64,000 bases of DNA from an uncultured Pseudomonadales bacterium (GTDB taxonomy: Bacteria; Pseudomonadota; Gammaproteobacteria; Pseudomonadales; Azotimanducaceae). Under the pieces are notes generated by a model. The model saw only the letters and a list, made by a program, of their open reading frames with translations, ran no database searches and was not told where the DNA came from. The stretch spans positions 1,736,001 to 1,800,000 of the forward strand of contig OY282455.1 of assembly GCA_958296195.1 (NCBI GenBank). The letters run 5' to 3'. Position numbers and translations under genes: made by a program. This document shows, one piece after another, positions 42,082 through 50,807 of this stretch (position 1 is its first letter; each line of letters starts with the position of its first letter).

Positions 42082-42807
42082 TCAATGGGCGTGGCGCTCC
42101 AAAAAATCCAGCACACGCCGCCGCGCCGCCGCAACGGCGTCGCCCTCCTTCCAATCCTCGATCAGTTCGGCGTTGGCCGCCAAGCTGGCGACTTCCCTGG
42201 ATATGGCGGCGGGATGGTAGAGATCGTTGCCCTTTAGCACCAGCAGCGGCGTGGTGAGGGTGCGCACAAAGTCCCGTGAGACGTTGAACGTGAAATCCCC
42301 CCCGTACAGGTTCTCGCGCAAGGCGCTCCAAGCCTCTTCCGGGACCTCCGGGCGGCTTGGCATCAACTCGTTCGCCCAGCCGTCGTACATCTGATAAAAC
42401 GCCTCCCGGTTGTTCTCCAAGCCGATGGGCTGAAACAGCACCGCCGCGGCAATGCGCTCCGGCGCCGCTTCCATCAGGCCTAGGCAGTAGGCCCCGCCGA
42501 TGCACATGCCCGCCGCTAGAAAGCGGTGGGCGCCCAGATGTTCCATCAAGTGCAGCTGATCCGCCGCATAGCTGCCCCAGGAGTCCTGCGCCGCCACTGG
42601 CGCAGTGGAGCGGCCGGCGTTGCGCTGATCCATGGCGATGACGCGGAAGGTCTTGGACAGATGCTCCACCGGGTTCCAAGGCGCGTTGGCCCAAAAGGGA
42701 ATGGCGGACTTCATGCCGCCGGGCGCTATGAGCAGAACCGGGAAGCCGTCCGCTGGGCCGGATTCCTCATAGTAGATGCTGACGCCGTCCTTGTGGAGGT
42801 GGGGCAC
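42082..42807 (-). CDS. Alpha/beta-hydrolase with cysteine at the nucleophile elbow
   Basis: 241 residues, a compact single-domain hydrolase. The oxyanion region is LLIAPGGMKS; the helix before the nucleophile carries MDQRNAGRS; the elbow reads AAGMCIGGAYCLG, i.e. G-x-C-x-G, so Cys replaces Ser as in dienelactone hydrolase. A late acidic residue (GNDLYHP) and the terminal His region (LERHAH) could complete the triad, but the exact His is uncertain. The substrate is not known. It lies downstream of an SDR gene on the same strand (gap of 83 nt), perhaps in a degradation pathway. Confidence 0.75.
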   Translation of the reverse strand: MPHLHKDGVSIYYEESGPADGFPVLLIAPGGMKSAIPFWANAPWNPVEHLSKTFRVIAMDQRNAGRSTAPVAAQDSWGSYAADQLHLMEHLGAHRFLAAGMCIGGAYCLGLMEAAPERIAAAVLFQPIGLENNREAFYQMYDGWANELMPSRPEVPEEAWSALRENLYGGDFTFNVSRDFVRTLTTPLLVLKGNDLYHPAAISREVASLAANAELIEDWKEGDAVAAARRRVLDFLERHAH

Positions 42808-42890
42808 TATGGAAGCTCCCTAAAGCATTTGGCGGAAAACTACACCACAACGCCGGTTTGTGGAAGCCTAGGCGAGCGCCGGCTGCACAC

Positions 42891-43667
42891 TCAAGCGTTT
42901 CTGATGGTCAGCCCGCCGTCCACCGGCAGCACCACGCCGGTGATGAAGCCGGCCGCCGGCAGCACTAGGCTGAGGGTGCCGTGGGCCACCTCCTCGGGCT
43001 CGGCGTAGCGTTTCAGGGCCACCCGGCGGCGGGCGAACTCCCGCTTGTCCGCTTCGGGAATGGCCTCGGTCATACCGGTGCGGATGGGGCCAGGGCAAAT
43101 GCAGTTGACGGTGACGCCCTCCCCGCCCAGCTCCACCGCCAAGGAGCGGGTCAGCCCGATCACGCCGGTTTTGGCCGCCGTGTAGGGGCTGCCATACTTG
43201 GTGGCGCCCAGCCCCTCGGTGGAGGCGATGTTGACGATGCGCGGATGCTCCGCTTGACGTAGATGCGGCAAGGCGGCGCGGATGGTGCGGGTGTGGGCGG
43301 TGAGCAGCACGGCCAAGGACTTGCTCCAAGCGGCCTCGAAGCCCTCCCCGTCGATGGGCGTCGGCACCGAAATGCCGGCGTTGTTGACCAGAATGTCGAT
43401 GCCGCCGAAGTGGGCGGCGATTTCCGCGAACCGCGCCCGAATGGCCTCCGCATCCGTCAAGTCCAGCACCCAGCCGCGCACCGGGCGGCCTTCGGCCTCG
43501 ATCTCCCCGACCACGCGGGCAAGGCCCCCACCATTTAGGTCGATGGCCGCCACCTGGGCGCCCTCATCGGCAAAAAGCTTGGCCGTGGCCTCGCCCATGC
43601 CGCTGGCGGCGCCGGTCACCACTGCGACCTTGCCGGCAATGGACCGGCTGAGTTGGGTCAAAGCCAT
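42891..43667 (-). CDS. Short-chain dehydrogenase/reductase (FabG-like)
   Basis: 258 residues from ATG 43667 with an excellent AGGAGG ribosome site; the upstream in-frame extension is not used. Classical SDR motifs in order: VVTGAASGMGEATAK (cofactor TGxxxGxG), LDLTD, LVNNAGIS (NNAG), then the Ser of NIASTEG with YTAAK (Tyr-x-x-x-Lys), and PGPIRTG. All catalytic residues are present. An NAD(P)-dependent oxidoreductase on a secondary alcohol or ketone is expected; the physiological substrate is unknown. The hydrolase gene follows on the same strand. Confidence 0.88.
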   Translation of the reverse strand: MALTQLSRSIAGKVAVVTGAASGMGEATAKLFADEGAQVAAIDLNGGGLARVVGEIEAEGRPVRGWVLDLTDAEAIRARFAEIAAHFGGIDILVNNAGISVPTPIDGEGFEAAWSKSLAVLLTAHTRTIRAALPHLRQAEHPRIVNIASTEGLGATKYGSPYTAAKTGVIGLTRSLAVELGGEGVTVNCICPGPIRTGMTEAIPEADKREFARRRVALKRYAEPEEVAHGTLSLVLPAAGFITGVVLPVDGGLTIRNA

Positions 43668-43831
43668 AGTGCCTCCTGAACAGCTATAGGGAAGGAAATG
43701 TAGGCGGGCTGGACAGGGAATGCAATCGAAACGGACGACTGCGCTAAATGCGCGGCGGCCTATGGCGCACACAATCGAGCCTAGAGCCTGAGCCAAGGCA
43801 GGGCCGGAGCAAGTCGCCCAACTCCAGCCCG

Positions 43832-44686
43832 TTAGCGCCTAGATTGGCCCTCGTGGTCCACCCCCAGCCGCCGCGCCAGCCGCTGCAAGGCTTCCTGAGT
43901 GCGGTTCAACTCCGCCACCAGCTCTTCCCGAGTGGGCGGCGTCCGCAAGGCCTGCAGACGCTCCTGCTTGGCTTCGTCCAAGTTGTTCAACACCACGGCG
44001 ATGAACAGGTTGATCACCACGAAGGTGCCGAGCACCACAAAGCTCACGAAGTAGATCCAGGCCCACCAATGCACCGCCATGGCCGCGTACATGATGTCCG
44101 TCCAATCCTCCAAGGTGACGATGCGGAACAGCGACAGCAAGGAGATGCCGAGGTTGCGCCAATGAGTCGGATCCACTTCGTGGAACAGGTGGTAGCCGGC
44201 GACGCCGTATATGTAGAAGATGATGGAGAGCAGCATGATGACGTTGAACATGCTGGGTATGGAGCGCAGCAGCGTGGAGACAATGAGCCGCAGCTCCGGG
44301 AGGGCGGAAATAAGGCGCAACACCCGCACGAGCCGGGCCAATCGACCAACCGTGGCGAGAGCGCCGGTGCCCGGCACCAAGCTGATGACGATAATGGTGA
44401 AATCGAAGACATTCCAACCGTCGGCAAAGTAACGGTGGATGCGCGGGTGGTGGGCCGCCATCTTGAGCAGCGCCTCAACCACGAAAATGCCGAGAAAGAG
44501 GTCGTTGGCGCCCTCCAACAGGGCACCGTAGCGGACGCTCAACGTCTCGGATGTATCCAAGCCGATGACCGCCGCGTTCAGCAGGATGACCGCGGTGACG
44601 CCATGCCCGAACCAACCGGAGGACACGATGCGCCGCGCCAGCGCCGCCGACCGGGCGGAGGCCCTTTCAGGACGTGCGGAACTCAC
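43832..44686 (-). CDS. Voltage-gated sodium channel homologue (NavBac/NaChBac type)
   Basis: About 284 residues; the start is not certain (GTG 44686 or TTG 44695, both with weak ribosome sites). Single six-helix ion-transport domain: S1 GHGVTAVILLNAAVIGLD, S2 DLFLGIFVVEALLKM, S3 WNVFDFTIIVISLV, S4 VGRLARLVRVLRLISALPELR with arginines at three-residue steps, S5, a pore loop with TLEDWT in the selectivity-filter place (TLESWS in NaChBac), and S6 FVVLGTFVVINLFIAVVLNNL. A charged C-terminal helix of ~45 residues matches the coiled-coil tetramerisation tail of these channels. It should form a homotetrameric Na+-selective channel in the inner membrane. It appears to be monocistronic. Confidence 0.87.
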   Translation of the reverse strand: MSSARPERASARSAALARRIVSSGWFGHGVTAVILLNAAVIGLDTSETLSVRYGALLEGANDLFLGIFVVEALLKMAAHHPRIHRYFADGWNVFDFTIIVISLVPGTGALATVGRLARLVRVLRLISALPELRLIVSTLLRSIPSMFNVIMLLSIIFYIYGVAGYHLFHEVDPTHWRNLGISLLSLFRIVTLEDWTDIMYAAMAVHWWAWIYFVSFVVLGTFVVINLFIAVVLNNLDEAKQERLQALRTPPTREELVAELNRTQEALQRLARRLGVDHEGQSRR

Positions 44687-44886
44687 TCGGCTCAATCCAA
44701 AGCTTCAGCCATCCAAGTGTGCTGCCCCCTGAATAAGCGGGTTTTTGCCGCACCTACCAGTTACAGCCGTAGCTCAGCCGCAGATGCGCGAACCCGCCGG
44801 TCAAACCGAAAGGTGTACCCGTCCACAAGGTGGCACACGGAGCGTCCAGCTCGACGCGGGCCGGCAATTCTTCGGCGCGGCGGCGA

Positions 44887-46056
44887 CTATACATTATCTC
44901 GACTCAAAATGACGGTGCAATGACTGGAAAGAATGCCGCCCTGAGCGTGGACCAAGGCGGTCTCCGCCCCGGCCACTTGCCGCTCCCCAGCCTGCCAACG
45001 CAGTTGCCGCACCGCCTCGGTGAGGGCGAACATGGCCCCCGGATTGCCGGGATGGCAGTGGGAAAGCAAGCCGCCGTGGGTGTTCATGGGCAATTCCCCA
45101 CCTAGGCGGGTGCGCCCTTCGGCGACGAAGGCGCCGGCTTGTCCCCGTGCGCAGAAGCCCAAGTCCTCCAGCTCGATCAACACCACTGGGGTGAAGCAGT
45201 CGTAAAGCTCCACCAAGTCCATGTCCTTTGGCCCCAGCCCGGCCATGGCGTAGGCTCGCTGCCCGGCGTAGCGGGCGTGGGAGCTGGTCAGGTCATCCGC
45301 TTGGCTGATGTGCTCATGGCCGTGGCCCTCCCCGGCGCCCAGCAGGTAAACCGGCGGCTGCCGGCAGTCCCTCGCCCGCGCCGCGCTGGTCAGCACCACC
45401 GCGGCGCCGCCGTCGGAGATCAAGGAGCAATCCAGCAGCCGCAAGGGATCGGCGATCAGGCGGCTGGCCAGCACCTCCTCCACGGTCAGCGGCTGACGCA
45501 TCTGCGCCCCAGGATGCAGGGCCGCATGGGCGCGGGCGGTGACAGCCACCGCAGCAAACTGCTCCGCGGTCGCCCCGTACTTGTGCAGGTAGGCGTTGGC
45601 GATCAGGGCGTAGTAGCCGGGCACCGTAGCCCCGTAGGGGGTCTCGAACTGCGGATGGCCGGAGGAGGACTGCATGACCATCGCCTGCTCCCGGGAAAGG
45701 CCGCTGCGCAGGCTGTCCGCCATGCTGATGAGGACAGTGTTGCAAACCCCGTGCATGATCGCCAAGGCGGCTTGGTAGAGGACCGTGAAGGTGGTGCCGC
45801 CCCCGGCCCCGGCGCTGACGCAGTAGCTAGGGAAGATGCCCAGATGCTCGGCCATCGCCTCGGCGTGGTACAGATGCGGCTCGGCCATGCTGTTGCAGGT
45901 CACCAAGCCATCGATCGCGCCCTTGTCCAAACCGGCGTCCTGCAGCGCCTTGCAAGCCGCGTCGATGCACAGGCCGGTGGCGCTGATGTTGGGCACCTTG
46001 CCCACCTCCGTATCGGCGGCGCCGACGATGGCGACCTGGCCGCGCAACGAAGTCAA
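44887..46056 (-). CDS. SCP-x/Ltp-type thiolase-like protein
   Basis: 389 residues from TTG 46056, which has CGGGGG six bases upstream; TTG 46089 would add 11 residues. The thiolase-fold stretches VAIVGAADTEVGK, LVTCNSMAE, VELYDCFTPVVLIELEDLG and MNTHGGLLSHCHPGNPGAM are those of SCP-x/lipid-transfer thiolases. The usual nucleophilic Cys motif is replaced by VSAGAGGGTT, as in the Ltp2 group, some of which act as retro-aldolases in steroid side-chain catabolism. The tyrosine of YDCF is retained. With the acyl-CoA ligase and two dehydratases upstream on the same strand it forms a CoA-dependent degradation set. The compound degraded is unknown. Confidence 0.8.
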   Translation of the reverse strand: MTSLRGQVAIVGAADTEVGKVPNISATGLCIDAACKALQDAGLDKGAIDGLVTCNSMAEPHLYHAEAMAEHLGIFPSYCVSAGAGGGTTFTVLYQAALAIMHGVCNTVLISMADSLRSGLSREQAMVMQSSSGHPQFETPYGATVPGYYALIANAYLHKYGATAEQFAAVAVTARAHAALHPGAQMRQPLTVEEVLASRLIADPLRLLDCSLISDGGAAVVLTSAARARDCRQPPVYLLGAGEGHGHEHISQADDLTSSHARYAGQRAYAMAGLGPKDMDLVELYDCFTPVVLIELEDLGFCARGQAGAFVAEGRTRLGGELPMNTHGGLLSHCHPGNPGAMFALTEAVRQLRWQAGERQVAGAETALVHAQGGILSSHCTVILSRDNV

Positions 46057-46149
46057 CCTAGACCCCCGTGCATCATCTTCGTTAGCCAACCGCGCATGGG
46101 GACGCCGGATGGGAACCGACCTCCGGTACAGGAAGCTGCGGACATAAGT

Positions 46150-46566
46150 TTAGGCCCCTGCCAAAGCAAAGCGCACCAGCGCTTTACCAGGGGTGATGAC
46201 GGCGCCGGCTGCGTTGCGGATGAACAGGTCTAGGGTGGCTTCTCCGGTGGCCGCATCCAGCGTCTTGACCTCCCCGCCAGCGGTCAAGGTCTCACCGATG
46301 TAGGCGGCACCGCGGTTGGAGTACTCAAGGTTCAAGAGAACCCCGTTCTCGCCCAACCAGTCATCCACGCACTGGCCGAGCCAGTCCCCCATCAGCGGGC
46401 CGGCGATGACGAGGCCGGGGTAGCCCTCCACATCCGTGGCGTAGGGCAGATCAAAGTGAATGCGGTGCGCGTTCCACAGCGCCGCGTTGTAGAAGAACAA
46501 CTGCACGTTGTCCGGTTTATGGGTTCGTTCCGGCAGCGAGTCCCCGGGCTTGGGCAAAGCAGTCAT
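46150..46566 (-). CDS. MaoC-like hot-dog dehydratase, subunit B
   Basis: 138 residues from ATG 46566, which overlaps the stop of the preceding dehydratase gene (ATGA). The MaoC signature FFYNAALWNAHRIHFDLPYA contains the catalytic Asn...His spacing, followed by PGLVIAGPLMGDWLGQCV. Enzymes of this type hydrate enoyl-CoA or dehydrate 3-hydroxyacyl-CoA. Two half-size hot-dog proteins encoded in tandem usually pair as a heterodimer, with one subunit (this one) carrying the active site. The thiolase-like gene follows. Confidence 0.82.
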   Translation of the reverse strand: MTALPKPGDSLPERTHKPDNVQLFFYNAALWNAHRIHFDLPYATDVEGYPGLVIAGPLMGDWLGQCVDDWLGENGVLLNLEYSNRGAAYIGETLTAGGEVKTLDAATGEATLDLFIRNAAGAVITPGKALVRFALAGA

Positions 46567-47015
46567 CGCAGCAGCCTCGTGGTCTTTTCCGTGATGACCG
46601 GGCTGCCGTCCTCGCGCTGCACCTTGAGCACCACCTCGTAGAAGATCAGCGGCCCGGAGCGGCCCTCCTTTTCGTAGATGTCCGTCAGCGTCCGGTGGCC
46701 GACCAGAACGTCGCCGGGGCGAATCTTGCTGTGGTAGCTGATGTTCAGGCCGCCGGCCATGGCCCGCTCCAAGGGGAATTTCGGCAGCAGCTTGTCGATG
46801 GAGACGCCGTCCGGGTTCAGTTCGTTCAGTTCCACCACGTCCCAGAACAGGGCCACATGATAGAGGGGCGGCGCCTCGTCGCCGTCCAGGTACTTGCGCT
46901 GTCGTTGGTTGGTGGCGATGGCGTACTTGCGGATGTCCCGCCGGGTCACCACCTCCGTGCGCGGCGCCGCCGCCTTGCCGATGTTGGCCAGCAGTTCCGG
47001 CGTCAGCAGGCCCAT
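46563..47015 (-). CDS. FAS1-like/MaoC N-terminal hot-dog dehydratase, subunit A
   Basis: 150 residues from ATG 47015 (MGLLTPELLANIGKA), with GGGGG seven bases upstream; a GTG at 47042 could add nine residues. The pattern TRRDIRKYAIATNQRQRKYLDGDEAPPLYHVALF is that of the FAS1-like dehydratase (MaoC_dehydrat_N) family, with a second half PGDVLVGHRTLTDIYEKEGRSGPLIFYEVVLKV. This half lacks the His-Asp catalytic core and probably forms a composite enzyme with the overlapping downstream gene. The arrangement recalls ChsH1-ChsH2 and related steroid or fatty-acid side-chain dehydratases, although no DUF35 domain is present here. Confidence 0.8.
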   Translation of the reverse strand: MGLLTPELLANIGKAAAPRTEVVTRRDIRKYAIATNQRQRKYLDGDEAPPLYHVALFWDVVELNELNPDGVSIDKLLPKFPLERAMAGGLNISYHSKIRPGDVLVGHRTLTDIYEKEGRSGPLIFYEVVLKVQREDGSPVITEKTTRLLR

Positions 47016-47136
47016 AGCGTCGCCCCCGGCACTCTCGGCCACCCCATCCGGTCAGCGGACCGATGCCGCCAAAAGCACGCCAGCCCATCGTCAAGAGCGG
47101 CGGGAGGACGGCTCGCAACTGCGCTCCAACCAGCCG

Positions 47137-48684
47137 TCACACCTTGCGCCCTTGGTCGCGCCAATAGGGTTCGCGCAACTCCCGCTTGAGGATCTTGCCG
47201 GTGGGGGCCTTGGGCAGGCTTGCCACGAAATCCACGCTGCGCGGTTTTTGATAGGAGGCGAGCTGGGCCTTGGCGGTGTCGATGATCTCCTGCTCCGTGG
47301 CGCTTGCCCCCGGCTTCATCACCACCACGGCCTTCACCGCCTCGCCCCACTGTTCATCCGGTACGCCGATCACCGCCGCCTCCAGCACGCCGGGATGCTT
47401 GTGGATGGCCGCCTCCACCTGGGTGGAGTAGATGTTCTCGCCGCCGGAGATGACCATGTCCTTGGCCCGATCGACGATGAAGATGTAGCTGTCCTCGTCC
47501 CAAGTGGCCACGTCTCCGGTCCACATCCAGCCATCGCGCATGATCTCGGCGTTCATGTCCGGCTTGCGCCAGTAGCCCAGCATGTTGGCTGCGGATTGAA
47601 TGACGATCTCCCCCGGCGTCACGCCGTCCTTGGGAACGTCCCGGCCCTCTGTGTCAACGACGCGGGCGCGGGTGACGAAGCCCTCCCGCCCGCAGGAGTT
47701 CAGCCGCTCCGGGCGGATGCCGGCCACGGCTTGGGCGTGGTCCTCTTGGGAGAGGAAGGTCATGGTCATGCCCTCGGTCTGGCCGTAGCCCTGGATCAGG
47801 GTGCAGGGGAAAGCGTCCAGCGCGGCCTTGACCACGGTGGCCGGCATGGGGCCGCCCCCGTACTGAATGTTGCGCAGGCTGGACAGATCGTAGCGGTCGA
47901 AGCCGTCCACCGCCATCATCCAGTTGAGCATGGTGGTGATGCCGAGAAAGGCGGACACCCGCTCCGCCTCGATGATTTGCAGGGCCTCGGCGGCGTCGAA
48001 GTTCATCAGCACCACCGGGCAGCCGTGGGCCATGTAGTTCATGGCCAGGGCTACGGGAATGTGGAACATCTGGCCGGTGAGCATGTAAACGTCGCTGGGC
48101 ACGATGCGCTCGGCGACGGTCTGGTTCAGCATGCCCATGTACAGGCTGCGGTGGGAGTGCAGCGCCCCCTTGGACAGGCCGGTGGTGCCGCCGGTGTAGA
48201 GGATCAGCACCGGGTCGTCGTCCCCTGCCCTCGCCTTGGGCGCTAGCGGTTGCGTCCGCGCTTTCAACCGTTCAAAACTGCCGCTGCCGCCCTCGCCGAA
48301 CTCAAGCCAATGCGTAATGTCCAACCGCCCCGCCAAGACGCTCTTCTCGGCGGCGAATTCGGTTGCGGTGACGAAGACCGAGGGTTCGCCGTCCTCCAGA
48401 ATGCGGGCCAACTCCGCCGCGCCTAGGCGCCAATTCAGCGGCTGCGCAATCAACCCGCTGCGGGCGCAGGCGTAGTAAAGCTCGAAATACTCGATGCTGT
48501 TCTTGGCTAGAACAGCCACCCGGTCGCCCTTCGCCAAGCCCAAGCCGAGCAGCCCGTTGGCCAAGCGCAGCACGGCTTGCTCCAACTCCCCAAAGGACAC
48601 GCGCCGGTTGCTGGGAATGTCCACCAGCGCCGGGCGGGCCGGGTCCAAGTTGGCCCACTTTGCGGTGATGTCCGCAAGGTTCAT
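47137..48684 (-). CDS. Acyl-CoA synthetase (AMP-forming ligase)
   Basis: 515 residues with all ANL-superfamily motifs in order: P-loop LYTGGTTGLSKGA near residue 170, the QGYGQTEG motif near 310, WMWTGDVATWD with the ribose-binding Asp, the hinge VDRAKDMVISGGENI, and the catalytic lysine in PTGKILKRELR near the C-terminus. It activates a carboxylic acid to the CoA thioester in the cytoplasm. It is the first gene of a leftward set with the two hot-dog dehydratases and the thiolase-like gene, so it should feed that beta-oxidation-like route. Chain type (fatty, aromatic or steroid acid) cannot be told. Confidence 0.87.
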   Translation of the reverse strand: MNLADITAKWANLDPARPALVDIPSNRRVSFGELEQAVLRLANGLLGLGLAKGDRVAVLAKNSIEYFELYYACARSGLIAQPLNWRLGAAELARILEDGEPSVFVTATEFAAEKSVLAGRLDITHWLEFGEGGSGSFERLKARTQPLAPKARAGDDDPVLILYTGGTTGLSKGALHSHRSLYMGMLNQTVAERIVPSDVYMLTGQMFHIPVALAMNYMAHGCPVVLMNFDAAEALQIIEAERVSAFLGITTMLNWMMAVDGFDRYDLSSLRNIQYGGGPMPATVVKAALDAFPCTLIQGYGQTEGMTMTFLSQEDHAQAVAGIRPERLNSCGREGFVTRARVVDTEGRDVPKDGVTPGEIVIQSAANMLGYWRKPDMNAEIMRDGWMWTGDVATWDEDSYIFIVDRAKDMVISGGENIYSTQVEAAIHKHPGVLEAAVIGVPDEQWGEAVKAVVVMKPGASATEQEIIDTAKAQLASYQKPRSVDFVASLPKAPTGKILKRELREPYWRDQGRKV

Positions 48685-49011
48685 GGCGGCATCCCGTCAG
48701 CGTCCGCGGATGGCGCAGGGACCGTCGCCCGACACTCTAATGCGCCCATTTTCGCAACGGCCCCAGTCCCGCCGGCCTGCCGCCCTGCTCGACCATCACA
48801 TGGTTCATGATCGCCGCGCAAGCCTCCCTGCTTGGGCCTCTGGCCAGGGAAGCGGCGGCACTATTGAAAGCCCTAGGCACATGCCCTGGATTCCAAAACC
48901 CTCAAGAAGCAACAAGGCGAATGCGTGGGCCTAGCGCCACCCGGCCCAATCAGGCAACCGTTTCCGCTGAGAGGGGCCTTGACTGCCGCTGCGGCGCACA
49001 TCGTTGCAGCG
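48685..49011. other. Intergenic region before the acyl-CoA ligase operon
   Basis: 327 bases in which I see no supported gene; the open frames there look like GC-rich chance frames. CGCTGC (48987-48992) pairs with GCAGCG (49006-49011) directly after the stop of the luciferase-like gene, but no T run follows. The promoter of the ligase operon is presumably here; no clear -35/-10 pair was found. Confidence 0.3.
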
Positions 49012-50082
49012 TCAATAGGTTTGCCAGGACTGGAGTTCCGGCAGCACCTTGTCCGCGAACAGGCGGATGCTCGTCTCCGCCTGCTCCCCGGTCAGGCCGC
49101 CGTAGCTGACCTGCACGGTGAGGTCGAAGTCCCCGATCTGCTGGCGGCGCTGATCCATCTTGTCGAGGATTTGCTGCGGCGTGCCGAAGGTGTTGATATC
49201 GACAAAGGCGTTGGCGGCGTCCTCCATGCCGGCGTCCCGCAGCAGCTGGGCGTTGTCCGCGTAATCGCCATAGCCCTTCATCTTGCGGAAATGGTCGCTG
49301 GTCATCTCGTAATGCTCCATGACCGTCATGTAGTAGTTGGACATGTACTTGCGGGCGTTGGCTTCGGCCAGTTCAGCGCTTGCGTCGCAGCTAAGGAAAT
49401 CCACGCATACCGGGGATGGCGGCTGCGTGTTGTGGTGCTCCCGGTAGAGGTCCCGGTAGCGGTTGAAGTGGGGCGCCATCTCCGCCCAGGGCTTCTGCGC
49501 GAAGCTCATCATCTTGGCCCCCAGCCGGGCCACCACGGGCACGGAGTCCGACGACATGCCCACCGCGTAGAAGCGGTCCTTGAAGCTGGCGTAGGGCGCC
49601 GGGCGCACCTCCGTGCGCACCTGCTTGTAGTAGGGGCCATCGCCCTCCACCACCCCGGTCTCCAGGCCGCGGATGATCATCTCCGCCGCCTCGTCAAAGC
49701 GGTCCCGCGCCTCGTTCATATCGACACCGAAGGTGTCGTACTCCCGCCGCGCCAAGCCCCGCCCAATGCCGAACAGGGCGCGCCCGCCGCTGAGGTGGTC
49801 CAGCACGATCATGCGCTCCACCACCCGCAGCGGGTCATTCCACGGCAGGATGACCGCCCCGGTGAGCAACCCAATGCGCTCCGTCCTGGCCGCCATGTAG
49901 CTCAGGTACTGCAGGTTGTCCGGCGACATGGCGTAGTTGAAGAAGTGATGCTCCACGGCGCTCAGGGTGTTGAAACCCAAGGGTTCGGCCAGCCCGCCGA
50001 GGACAATGTCCCGCTCCCACGCCTCCTGATCGGTTGTTCCATCCTCAAAGTTCTGGAACACCATTAACAGCCCTACCTTCAT
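49012..50082 (-). CDS. Luciferase-like monooxygenase (LLM) flavoprotein, bacterial luciferase family
   Basis: 356 residues with AGGGAG before the ATG. N-terminal KVGLLMVFQNFEDG, then LGFNTLSAVEHHFFNYAMSPDN with the family's double His, ERIGLLTGAVILPWNDPLRVVERMIVLDHLSGGRALFGIGRGL, and a C-terminal YGGL segment. These are the (beta/alpha)8-barrel landmarks of flavin-dependent LLM oxygenases. Members act with reduced FMN on varied organic compounds in catabolism; the substrate here is unknown. It stands on the same strand as the acyl-CoA ligase operon but 327 bases upstream of it. Confidence 0.85.
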   Translation of the reverse strand: MKVGLLMVFQNFEDGTTDQEAWERDIVLGGLAEPLGFNTLSAVEHHFFNYAMSPDNLQYLSYMAARTERIGLLTGAVILPWNDPLRVVERMIVLDHLSGGRALFGIGRGLARREYDTFGVDMNEARDRFDEAAEMIIRGLETGVVEGDGPYYKQVRTEVRPAPYASFKDRFYAVGMSSDSVPVVARLGAKMMSFAQKPWAEMAPHFNRYRDLYREHHNTQPPSPVCVDFLSCDASAELAEANARKYMSNYYMTVMEHYEMTSDHFRKMKGYGDYADNAQLLRDAGMEDAANAFVDINTFGTPQQILDKMDQRRQQIGDFDLTVQVSYGGLTGEQAETSIRLFADKVLPELQSWQTY

Positions 50083-50226
50083 GATTCGCTCCCTAATTGC
50101 ATGTCAAGCCCCAGAATGGAATGCGCCCTAATATAGCGAAGTCGGCAAAAACAGTCACGGCTGACTTTTGCCCTGCGACCGGCGCTATTGGACGGAAGTG
50201 GATGGACCAAGCACCGCCCTGAACAA

Positions 50227-50673
50227 TCAATCGGCAGACCACTCTTTCAGAAGGCGGTCAACCTTGGCTTCCACCCTGTCCAGCTTCTCCGATAGCTCCT
50301 TCATCTTTGTTTCCGTGTTGTCCACCAATGCACCCAAGGCCGCAAAAGCACCCTTGGCCGTTGCCTGACCAGCGCTGGAGGTGGCAGGAGTTTGCTGATT
50401 TACGTCCTCCAGAAATTTCCGCGCCTCTTCCGGCGTGGTTGTCTGCCGGAGCTTCTGGTGGTTCTCCTCTGCTCGTTTTACGGCGCTAGCCGGGCTCACT
50501 GCCGGGAAGTCGCCAAGGCGCAAATGACGCCTCTCGCGCTGCCAACGCAAGTCTTGGAACCATCGCTTGCCTCCGAGTGCATCAACATAGAACTCCAAAC
50601 CAAGTCCATCCCCATAGCTGTAACATCCCGGCTTAGGGTTTCCATAAAGCTCCGCCTCCGCCAGTTTGCCCAT
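50227..50673 (-). CDS. Stand-alone integrase Arm-type DNA-binding domain with coiled coil
   Basis: 148 residues from ATG 50673. Residues 15-75 resemble the N-terminal Arm-binding domain (DUF4102) of phage-type tyrosine integrases: SYGDGLGLEFYVDALGGKRWFQDLRWQRERRHLRLGDFPAVSPASA. The rest is not integrase: a Thr/Ala linker and a C-terminal amphipathic heptad helix (KMKELSEKLDRVEAKVDRLLKEW) likely to form a coiled coil. No catalytic Arg/His/Tyr core is nearby. It may be an integrase relic recruited as a DNA-binding protein. It lies 134 bases downstream of the PIN-domain gene on the same strand, in a lower-GC patch. Confidence 0.6.
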   Translation of the reverse strand: MGKLAEAELYGNPKPGCYSYGDGLGLEFYVDALGGKRWFQDLRWQRERRHLRLGDFPAVSPASAVKRAEENHQKLRQTTTPEEARKFLEDVNQQTPATSSAGQATAKGAFAALGALVDNTETKMKELSEKLDRVEAKVDRLLKEWSAD

Positions 50674-50807
50674 AGCGCTGTCTCCGTATCTATCTGAAGG
50701 GACGGCAGCTATGCTATCGTAGCGCTGTCTGAACTGCAAAACCCTACACAGGCGCTTTAGTGTTGGTGCCGGGCCGGAATGCTCTGCGCCGCAGACAGCC
50801 TCCGTAG

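Noticed and set aside
46894-48246. Rightward open frame opposite the acyl-CoA ligase
   Set aside because: Complements a gene with complete ANL motifs; no motif of its own.
48925-50067. Rightward open frame opposite the luciferase-like gene
   Set aside because: Same reason: shadow of a clear LLM gene with a good ribosome site.
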